Shown in pieces: positions 9,701-16,888 of a DNA stretch of 64,000 bases. Source of the DNA: Sphingopyxis indica (GTDB taxonomy: Bacteria > Pseudomonadota > Alphaproteobacteria > Sphingomonadales > Sphingomonadaceae); contig NZ_FZPA01000012.1 in assembly GCF_900188185.1 (NCBI RefSeq), positions 62,770-126,769 on the forward strand, in the 5' to 3' direction. Under the pieces are notes generated by a model. It saw only the letters and a program-made list of their open reading frames with translations. It was not told where the DNA came from and ran no database searches. Made by a program: the position numbers and the translations under genes. How positions within the stretch are numbered: position 1 is the first letter of the stretch; each line of letters opens with the position of its first letter.

Positions 9701-11448
9701 AAGGCGGGCGGCTCGTCGTCGGCGCCGGGCGCCGGGCGACCGTAATTCAGCGCGGTCGGAATTTCCTCGAGCACCTCGAAGCCGAAATGTTCGAGCGCCG
9801 GGACGACGTCGGACAAGGCGAGCGCGCCCGACGCGCTATAGACTTTGAGCCGCATCCGGTCGTCGCCGTCGAGGCTCTTGAGTGCGAGGCGCACGCCGCG
9901 CGGATGCTCGGCGTCGAGGTCGCGCAGCCGCAATATGTCGCGTGCCGCCTCTTCGGGGTCATAGAGGTTGCGGTAATTGGGCGGAAAGAGCGGTGCGAAG
10001 CGCGATGCCAGCGCCGCCGCGCGCCCCGCGTCGCCGCGCCGCGCGAGCGCCGCCTCGACCTCGGGCTGCCAGCCGCGCACCATCTGCTCGAGCATCGTGC
10101 CGAGCGCCTCCTCGTCGGGAATCACCCCGCCGCTTCTGAGGTCGAGCGTGTAGCGCAAGAGCGCCGCGCCGCCATCCTCGAGCACCATCGTCCAGCCGAT
10201 CACCCCGGCGCGCGCCTCGCGCACCAGCATCGCCTCGATCGCAAGGCGGCGGCCGGTCGATACCTCGTCGCGCGGCAACCAGACGAAGACGAACAAATGC
10301 CGCCCGAGCGCGCTCCTGACCGTCACCAGTTTCGGCCGCGGCCGGTCGGTGATCGACATCGAGGTGAGCGCGAGCCGCTCGAGCGAAGCGGCGTCAAAGG
10401 CGATCAGCAGGTCGTGCGGCAGCGCGGTGAGCGCGTGGGCGAGCGCCTTGCCGGCGTGACCCGCGGGATCGAAATCGAACTTGTCCATCAGCGCCGCAAG
10501 CTGCGCGCGCAGGACGGGCACCTTCGCGGGCGGGGTGGAAAGCGCCTGACTCGTCCACAGCCCGGCGTGGATCGACAGCCGTTCGACCGCCTTGCCCTTC
10601 GTCTCGGGAACGATCACGAGGTCGAGCAGCACGCGGCGATGCACCGCCGACAGCCGGTTCGACTTGATCAGCAGCGGCCCCGCGCCGCCCGCGTCGAACC
10701 AGGCGAAGGCAGCGTCGAGCGCTTCGGGGGACAGGAGCGGGTTCTTGCTCGCGGCACAAATGCCGAGCGCATCCTCTGCGCCGCCCTTTCGCGTCCGCCA
10801 TTCATGGCCGAGCTGGGTCATCGCGCCACCCTCGAACCAGCGGAGCAGCTCGGCGCTCTCGTCGTCGCAGCGCATCGCGGCGTCGGCGAGCATCGCGGCG
10901 CGCATCGCCTTCCAGTCGGCAACCGCGGCGCGGACGTCGGCGAGCGCCGCCTCGATCGCGTCGAGCAGCCGCCGCCGCGCCCGCGCGTCGCCGCGCTCGA
11001 CCTCCATATAGATGACCGATTCGCGCGCCGCGCCCTTTTCGGGGGCGCCGGCTTCGGTCAGATGCCCCTTGGCGTCGCGCTTCGCCGACACGACGGGGTG
11101 CAGGATGCGGTGCACGACCAGCCCTTGCGCCGCCGCGACCTGCGAGGTCGAATCGACGAGGAAGGGCATGTCGTCGTTGACGATCGCGAGCCGCATCCGC
11201 CGGTCGGTGCCGTCGGCCGCGAGCGGTTCGAGCGCGAGCACCGGCGTGCCTTCGGGCCGGTCGAGCGCGGTGCGCGCGACGAAGGCGCTCGCTTCGGCAA
11301 GCGCGGCCTCGTCCATATCGTCGCCCTCGCCCGGAAGCGCGCTGCCGCGCAGCGCGGTCAGGAAGGCGGACTGGATTTTCTTGGGAAGCGCGGGAGCGGA
11401 GACGGTGGGGGCGTCCGATTCCGAATTTTCAGGCATAGGGTGCAGCAT
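6736..11448 (-). CDS. gdhB: NAD-specific glutamate dehydrogenase, large (180 kDa) type
   Basis: About 1570 aa, the usual size of the L-180 NAD-dependent enzymes that convert glutamate to 2-oxoglutarate and ammonia. The N-terminal half contains the ACT-like regulatory region ([11 protein letters not shown] near residue 90). The catalytic core has [21 protein letters not shown] followed by [14 protein letters not shown], with the substrate-binding lysines, and later [16 protein letters not shown] of the dinucleotide region. Three in-frame starts are possible (TTG 11457, ATG 11448, ATG 11436); none has a strong ribosome site and I chose the middle one. The gene leads a two-gene unit with the ATP-grasp protein. 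Confidence 0.95.
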   Translation of the reverse strand: [1570 protein letters not shown]

Positions 11449-11602
11449 CCGAACCAAAGGCAGGCCTGTCGCCAGCGGGCGGCGGGCCCAGTCGCTTGCG
11501 CCCCTATGCGCCTGCCGCGCGCGCGGCTCAAGTCCCCCCGGCGCCCCTCGCGTAAAAATATTTCAAGGATTGGTTCTTCTGTTGCGCTGCAACACGAAAG
11601 GG

Positions 11603-12979
11603 TCAGCCGCCCGGCGTGATCGGAATCGCCTTCCTAGCGAGCTTGGCAACCAGCGCCGCGTCATCGGCCGCCTTGGCGACGAGGCCGATGTGGCCGCCCG
11701 GCATCGCGCGGGCGATCAGCACGACGAACTCGGCCTCGCCCGGATCATGTTCGAGGATCACCGCGGGATGCGCGGTGCGCAGGGCCTCGAGCGCCGGGTC
11801 CGCAGCGGTTTCGGCCGGCTTGTCGGGCTTGCGCCGCGCGCGCGCATCCTTAACGAGCCCCTTGAGCCCGCCCGGATAGCGATCGAGATAGGCCGCAAGC
11901 TCGCCGCGGCCGACCCCCGCTTCCTTCGCATGACCGAGCGCGCATGCATATTCGGCGAGCCGCGTCTTGTCGTAATTCGCGCCGAACACCAGCTTGACCA
12001 CCGGGGTCATCGGCGCGCGCTCCTGCGCGCGGAGCCCCGCGTCGTCCAGCAGTTCGGCAAAGGCGCCCGGCTGCACCTCGGCGGCGAGCGCGAAATCCCA
12101 AGCCTTGCCGACCGCCTGATAGAGTGCGCTGCGGCTGCGGCTGTCGGCGGCGATGGCGCGCGCGGCGGTTTCGCGCGCGAGCGCGAGCCAGTCGGCGAGT
12201 TCGGCGTCGGCCGCGGGCTCGGCGGGTGCATCGTCTTCGACCGGCGCTGCGGCTGCGGCGCCACGCGGCACCAGCGGCCCATCCGGCGGCGCGGGCGCGT
12301 CGTCGAGCGCGGCGAAGCCCGGCGCCGGGCCGTCGCTTGCCGCCTCCTCGTCCATATGCCCCGAGTCGGGACCGTCGGCCCACACCGGCACCGGCGCGGT
12401 CAGCGGCGCGGCGGTGCGCAGCGCCTGATCGACCGACAGCTGAAGCTCGGCCGCCTGATCGGCGGGCGCGGCCTCCTTCCAGTTGATGACGCCGAGGATG
12501 AAGTCGATCGTGTCGTCGTCGGACGAGAAGGGTAACAGGATGCCGCGATACATGATCGTCACGCCGCGATCGCTTTCGAACTCGGCCTCGAAGCCGATCG
12601 GCGCGCGGTTGGCGATGATCTGCAGATAATGATCGGTCAGCCGCGACAGCAGTGAACGGCCCGGAATCTGGCTGATATAGTGGACCTCTGCGTCGATCCG
12701 CGATTCGTCGCGGATGCGCTCGCCGAGATAGGCGATCGCCGGATCTTCGATGCCTGCGGTAAAGTCGAGGAGGACCGAATAGGGGCCGAAGTCGCCCGCG
12801 CCCGCAAGATCGAGATCCTCGACCGACGGATAGGCGCGGTTGCCGAGCAGCGACGCCCAGTGATTATAGGCCCGAACCTGCATCCGCCGTTCGTCGACGC
12901 CGATGGCGGCCGGCGCGTCGATGCCGCCGTCCTCCCGGTCGTGGCTGCCCGAAAGCAGTCCGCGCATGCTGTCCATCAT
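11603..12979 (-). CDS. PAS-like domain protein of unknown function
   Basis: 458 aa. Residues about 35-170 (RAYNHWASLLGNRAYPSVEDLD, then SRLTDHYLQIIANRAPIGFEAEF and FILGVINWKE) match the alphaproteobacterial PAS_5-type sensor fold. The middle (about 190-270) is Ala/Pro/Asp-rich linker. The C-terminal part ends in a helical domain (YDKTRLAEYACALGHAKEAGV) and a segment EFVVLIARAMPGGHIGLVAK that I do not recognise. No kinase, cyclase or DNA-binding domain is visible. The start has GGGGATGA just upstream, giving tandem ATGATG. It may be a scaffold or sensor adaptor. Confidence 0.65.
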   Translation of the reverse strand: MMDSMRGLLSGSHDREDGGIDAPAAIGVDERRMQVRAYNHWASLLGNRAYPSVEDLDLAGAGDFGPYSVLLDFTAGIEDPAIAYLGERIRDESRIDAEVHYISQIPGRSLLSRLTDHYLQIIANRAPIGFEAEFESDRGVTIMYRGILLPFSSDDDTIDFILGVINWKEAAPADQAAELQLSVDQALRTAAPLTAPVPVWADGPDSGHMDEEAASDGPAPGFAALDDAPAPPDGPLVPRGAAAAAPVEDDAPAEPAADAELADWLALARETAARAIAADSRSRSALYQAVGKAWDFALAAEVQPGAFAELLDDAGLRAQERAPMTPVVKLVFGANYDKTRLAEYACALGHAKEAGVGRGELAAYLDRYPGGLKGLVKDARARRKPDKPAETAADPALEALRTAHPAVILEHDPGEAEFVVLIARAMPGGHIGLVAKAADDAALVAKLARKAIPITPGG

Positions 12980-13152
12980 TCATCCCCACTGGCGAATATC
13001 GGGTCATGCCATGCGCCCGAAGTGGTAAAGGGCGCGTAAACGATGCGGCGGGGAAACGCGGACAAATGGCGAAAATGCAGGCGCTATCGGCGCTAATCAC
13101 ACCCGGAATGGTCAGGGGCGTCGCTTACCCTGTCACGGTATAAAAGGCGGCA

Positions 13153-13332
13153 ATGGACCAGATTCGCGACGCAATCTATCACGAGCAGATGGCGCGGGTG
13201 GCGCGGCGCAAGGCCGAGCTGACCGACGACCCCTTCCTCGCGCGCCGCCTGCGCGAAGCGGCGATCCGGCACGAACGCACTGCGCGCCGCATGCGCCGCG
13301 AAGAAAGGGACACGCCGCCGCCCGCGGAGTGA
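13153..13332 (+). CDS. Small basic helical protein (59 aa), hypothetical
   Basis: An ATG-to-TGA frame of 59 codons beginning MDQIRDAIYHEQMARVARRK. It is rich in Arg, Ala and Glu and predicted to be one long helix, ending in a Pro-rich tail. A weak AAGGCGG lies four bases before the ATG, and TATAAA is just before that. It fills an otherwise empty interval between a divergent and a following gene. I do not recognise a family; in a GC-rich genome a 59-codon open frame can occur by chance, so it is tentative. Confidence 0.4.
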   Translation: MDQIRDAIYHEQMARVARRKAELTDDPFLARRLREAAIRHERTARRMRREERDTPPPAE

Positions 13333-13388
13333 GCCATCCTCGAATTCGACGACCCGCCTCCGATCGGCGGCAGATCCCGAATCGTCCG

Positions 13389-13396
13389 TTAACCAT
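13389..13396 (+). promoter_or_regulatory. CtrA-type half site TTAACCAT upstream of the LapG-like gene
   Basis: An exact TTAACCAT, a sequence reported as an alternative CtrA-binding motif in Caulobacter-type bacteria, 45 bases before the start of the LapG-like gene. The same octamer occurs twice before flp. Function here is inference. Confidence 0.3.
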
Positions 13397-13440
13397 GACC
13401 ATGAAGCCTATCCTCACACTGCTGTCCCATAGGTGGCAAT

Positions 13441-14577
13441 ATGAGGATAGGAACGCCCCTTGCCGCAAACAGTCTGCGTTGCTTGGCCGGCGCCACCGTG
13501 GCCAGCGCAGCTGTTGTCGGATTTGGGTCCGCACCTGCCGGGGCCGCTGTGAAGATCGACAATGTAAAACCGGCCTTGAGCGGCGAGTTTCCGTGCTCGG
13601 CTACCGGCCCGATTTCCGAGGTTTCACAAGACACGCTTTCGCGGCGGATATTGGGCGGATCGCCCAGTGCGCTCGACCGGATCAGGCTCAGTCAGACAGC
13701 CGGTGCTGTCCCGTCGGAAAAAGCGTTGCCGATCGGGCGTATCGCATCCGCCGGGCCCGAGGGCGCCGCGGGGAGAGGGCTTTTGGCGCCGGCAAGTCGG
13801 ACGCGACGCCCTTTCAACCAGCCTTGGCATGACGGCGCGGCGGACGCCTGCGGAATCGGCGCAGAAGCGCCTTCCGGTAAAATCGACGCCGCTTCCGCAT
13901 ATATTCCCGCTCGGGCGCCGGAGTTCGATACTTCGATGGAACTCGGAACGAGGCCGATTGCCATCAAGCACACGCGGTTCGATGCGCGATGGGCGAGCGT
14001 CCGACGGGCGGCTCCGCCGCAGCTCATGCGAGCAGAGCTCGGCAAGGCCGATGTGCGTAGCGGACTGAACGAAGAGGAAATATTCGCGCGCGTCAATCGC
14101 TGGGTCAATCGTCGGATCGCGTATCGCGCCGACGATCAGAATTATCGTCAGCGGGACTTTTGGGCAACGGCGCAACAGACGATCGCGCGCGGTAGCGGCG
14201 ACTGCGAGGATTTCGCAATTCTCAAGATGCACATGCTACGCGCCGCCGGAATTGCGCCCACGCGCATGAAGCTGGTATTGCTGCGCGATCTGGCAGCGAA
14301 CGCCGATCATGCCTTCCTCCTGGTTCGGACTGACAAGGGGGATGTGGTTCTCGATAACACCACGGACCGTGTCTACAGCGGGCGCGAAGCGGTGGCCGTG
14401 AGGCCCGTGTTGTCGTTCGGCGCAACCGGGCAATGGGTCCATGGCTATCGAAACGAAGATCGACAGCCCGTCATCGCCTCGATTCCTGCTACCGGACAGC
14501 GGGTGGCTCTGGCGTCAGTCGATCAGCGTTCCGTGAGTGCCGTGCCGCTGATCTTCAAGACGGGCTTCAGCAGATAG
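13441..14577 (+). CDS. LapG-like periplasmic transglutaminase-like cysteine protease
   Basis: 378 aa with an N-terminal signal peptide (hydrophobic run about 14-28, Ala-rich end near residue 36). The BTLCP/LapG domain occupies about 160-320. The catalytic triad is C255 in SGDCEDFA, H290 in ADHAFLL and D305 in VVLDNTT; D254 and E256 flank the cysteine as the calcium ligands of LapG do. LapG cuts the N-terminal anchor of giant adhesins and so releases them from the cell surface. The adhesin and its exporter are next door on the opposite strand. Unlike Pseudomonas LapG (about 230 aa) there is a long, weakly conserved N-terminal region of about 120 residues. AGGTGG sits five bases before the ATG. 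The 3' end overlaps the hlyD-like gene by 55 bases, tail to tail. Confidence 0.85.
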   Translation: MRIGTPLAANSLRCLAGATVASAAVVGFGSAPAGAAVKIDNVKPALSGEFPCSATGPISEVSQDTLSRRILGGSPSALDRIRLSQTAGAVPSEKALPIGRIASAGPEGAAGRGLLAPASRTRRPFNQPWHDGAADACGIGAEAPSGKIDAASAYIPARAPEFDTSMELGTRPIAIKHTRFDARWASVRRAAPPQLMRAELGKADVRSGLNEEEIFARVNRWVNRRIAYRADDQNYRQRDFWATAQQTIARGSGDCEDFAILKMHMLRAAGIAPTRMKLVLLRDLAANADHAFLLVRTDKGDVVLDNTTDRVYSGREAVAVRPVLSFGATGQWVHGYRNEDRQPVIASIPATGQRVALASVDQRSVSAVPLIFKTGFSR

Positions 14578-15773
14578 CTGAGGACCGATTTTTTACCGGT
14601 CAGGATTTCGACGTCACAGAGCATGCCCGGCGTGATCGGAAGCTGCTTGCCGTTCGATACGAGAAACGCATCGCTCGTTTCCACAACAAGCGTGAAATAG
14701 GCCTGACGTTCGACTTCGTCATAGATGCTGTCGGGCGATACGCGGACGACTTTGCCCTTGAGCCCGCCGTAGATTGAAAAATCATAGGCGGTAACCTTGA
14801 CGTTGGCCGGGTCGCTGACCTTGATGAAAGCAATGTCTCGCGGCGTGACCCGCGTTTCGACCAGAAGCTTTTCGCCCAAAGGCACGATCTGCATGATCTG
14901 CTCGCCGGCATTGACATAACCACCCAATGTGTTGACGAGCAGATCGTTCACGACCCCGCGGGCCGGCGAACGGATTTCCGAGCGGGCGAGACGGCCTTCT
15001 GCGCCCCTGATCGTTTCCTGGTTGACGGCCATCTTGGTCGTTACCTGGCTCCGCTCGTTCAACGCTTCCTGCTGGAAATCGTACCGCGCGCGCGCCATCT
15101 CGGCCTGAGCCTCGCGCACCGCCGCTTCGGACCTCGAGATCGCTTGTCGCGCTGCTGCCAGTCGCCCCTGCAAGTCGACCACCTCGCGTCGGGCGGACAG
15201 GAGCTCCGTCTGCGGCACGACCGATTTCGCCGCAAGCGGTTCGAGCATCTTCACCTCTTCGCGCGCGAGCTTGAGGCTGGATTCGAGCGAGTTGGCCGTG
15301 GCCTGCGCTTCTCCGAGGTCCCGTCTTCGCTGTTCGACCGCCGCAGACATGGCGGATAGCTGACTTTCGAGCGAAGATCGTCTTACATCGAGCAATTTTG
15401 CCTCGTCACCGCAGGCGTCTCCCGAACAGTTTCCGCCACCGGCTTCGCTGGCAAGCCGCGCTGCGCGCTGGGCAAGGCGTTCGTTCTCCGTCTCCAACTG
15501 GCCCAGCTCGGACTGCGACGATGTATTGTCGAGGCGGACGAGCAGTTGCCCCTTGTTGACGGTCTGCCCTGATCGCACGAGGATTTCCTTGATTGTCGAC
15601 GGCTCCGCTGACTGGATGATCTGCACTTTCGATGACGGAATCACGCGCCCCTGACCGCGCGTCACCTCGTCGACGCGCGCGATGCTCGCCCAAAGCAGGA
15701 ACAGGACGAACCCCGCCGCCGCGGCTACGATGATCTGTTCGGCCCCCCGCAAGCGTAGCCAGTATTTCAACAT
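14523..15773 (-). CDS. HlyD-family membrane fusion protein of a type I secretion system (LapC-like)
   Basis: 416 aa. One transmembrane segment near residues 15-33 (IIVAAAAGFVLFLLWASIA) is followed by a biotinyl-lipoyl-like half (STIKEILVRSGQTVNKGQLLVRLD), a long coiled-coil stretch with repeated Glu/Arg/Ala, the second lipoyl half (IRSPARGVVNDL) and a beta-barrel region ending in SYLLKPVLKI, the classic HlyD C-terminus. It would bridge the inner-membrane ABC exporter and the outer-membrane TolC protein. The ATG at 15773 has AGAGG nine bases upstream and lies after the stop of the preceding gene; an earlier start would overlap that gene by 105 bases. Last gene of the adhesin export row. Confidence 0.93.
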   Translation of the reverse strand: MLKYWLRLRGAEQIIVAAAAGFVLFLLWASIARVDEVTRGQGRVIPSSKVQIIQSAEPSTIKEILVRSGQTVNKGQLLVRLDNTSSQSELGQLETENERLAQRAARLASEAGGGNCSGDACGDEAKLLDVRRSSLESQLSAMSAAVEQRRRDLGEAQATANSLESSLKLAREEVKMLEPLAAKSVVPQTELLSARREVVDLQGRLAAARQAISRSEAAVREAQAEMARARYDFQQEALNERSQVTTKMAVNQETIRGAEGRLARSEIRSPARGVVNDLLVNTLGGYVNAGEQIMQIVPLGEKLLVETRVTPRDIAFIKVSDPANVKVTAYDFSIYGGLKGKVVRVSPDSIYDEVERQAYFTLVVETSDAFLVSNGKQLPITPGMLCDVEILTGKKSVLSYLLKPVLKISGTALTER

Positions 15774-15808
15774 TGGATTCTGCCTCTTCGTAACCCTGGG
15801 TCCTGACC

Positions 15809-16888
15809 CTAGTCGCCGCTGCTGCTCGCGACGGGAGACGGCATGGCCTGCTGGCTGGCCATCGCCTCGAAACGCGATTCGGTTTGCGAGAGATCGGGCA
15901 GGCTGGGTGTCCAACCTTTTGTCGGATCAACGCGCCCGCCGACGTCATTGTCGGCGCGGCGATCGGTGGGGTCGCGCCTCAGCGCCGTCGTCGTCCCGTC
16001 CGCCGATGCGGAGACCACCGCAGAGGCGGCCGCGGACCCTCGATACAGCGTGTCGAGCGACGGTATCCATTCGGTTCCGCCATAGGGGGTTATGAAAGCC
16101 GCCCGCTTGCCCCAGCCTCCCGGCCAGCGATAAAAGATGTGGGTTCCCAACTGTTCGATTTTCGTCAGCTTCGGCGCCCACCGCGGAAGAACATAATTCG
16201 CATGATAGTGGGTGGCCATGCCCACGTCCGCTTCGACATGACCGGCAAGCGCGGCGCGGGCTATTTCCGCCGCGCGACGCCAAAGCGCCGGGACCGGTGC
16301 CCGTCGTATCGACCCGTCGCAAGTGAAGCTGAATTGGCATCCCGGTCGGGAACTGCCCTGATACACCACCCCGCAGACGGTGCGCGGGAAGGCGGGATGC
16401 CGCAGTCGATTGAGGATGACCTGCGCAACTGCCGCTTTGCCCGAATCCGATTCGGTCGCCGCTTCGTAATAAATCGCCTGGGTGAGACAACGCTCTGCGT
16501 TGGTTTCCTGAATCGCGGAGACCTTGGGCATGTAGAAGGGGCGTGCCGCCTCAACGGGCAATTTCGATGCGGGCAGCAATGCATTTCGCGCCACCGCGTC
16601 CTTTCCTTCGACGGCCGGCGCCGGCTCGTCGACCCCGGTGTCGGCGATCAGCTTGGCGATCGCCTCGGCCCTTTCTTCTTCCTCGGCCTTCACATTGTCG
16701 CCGCCGGCGAACGACAGGCCGATCAGGCGCTGCGCCCGCGGGTCGTTCGCAGCCGTCACCGCAAGTCCGGTCGCGGCAAGCAGGGAGACAATGATGCCGG
16801 CACGCGTTTGAGCGACTTTCGGCAGCAGGGGGGCGACGGACCCGAATGCGGGCATTCGAGGGGGCGAATCACCGACGGATGCGGTCAT
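15809..16888 (-). CDS. SleB-type cell-wall hydrolase embedded in the adhesin export operon
   Basis: 359 aa. A transmembrane or uncleaved signal segment is at about residues 31-47. The Hydrolase_2 (SleB/CwlJ) domain runs from about 130 to 250: CLTQAIYYEAATES holds the catalytic glutamate (E142), followed by AAVAQVILNRLRHPAFP, CQFSFTCDG and ATHYHANYVLPRW. Such enzymes are lytic transglycosylases that cut peptidoglycan. The ATG overlaps the ABC exporter stop (ATGA), so the hydrolase is made together with the exporter. I infer that it opens the wall for the secretion channel or for the adhesin; a general wall-remodelling role is the alternative. The C-terminal 90 residues are low-complexity. Confidence 0.88.
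   Translation of the reverse strand: MTASVGDSPPRMPAFGSVAPLLPKVAQTRAGIIVSLLAATGLAVTAANDPRAQRLIGLSFAGGDNVKAEEEERAEAIAKLIADTGVDEPAPAVEGKDAVARNALLPASKLPVEAARPFYMPKVSAIQETNAERCLTQAIYYEAATESDSGKAAVAQVILNRLRHPAFPRTVCGVVYQGSSRPGCQFSFTCDGSIRRAPVPALWRRAAEIARAALAGHVEADVGMATHYHANYVLPRWAPKLTKIEQLGTHIFYRWPGGWGKRAAFITPYGGTEWIPSLDTLYRGSAAASAVVSASADGTTTALRRDPTDRRADNDVGGRVDPTKGWTPSLPDLSQTESRFEAMASQQAMPSPVASSSGD

Noticed and set aside
6556..11619. A 1687-codon open frame antisense to the glutamate dehydrogenase gene
   Set aside because: The opposite strand encodes a full, conserved enzyme. The antisense product is Arg/Ala/Asp-rich without domains; long antisense frames are expected at high GC with this codon use.
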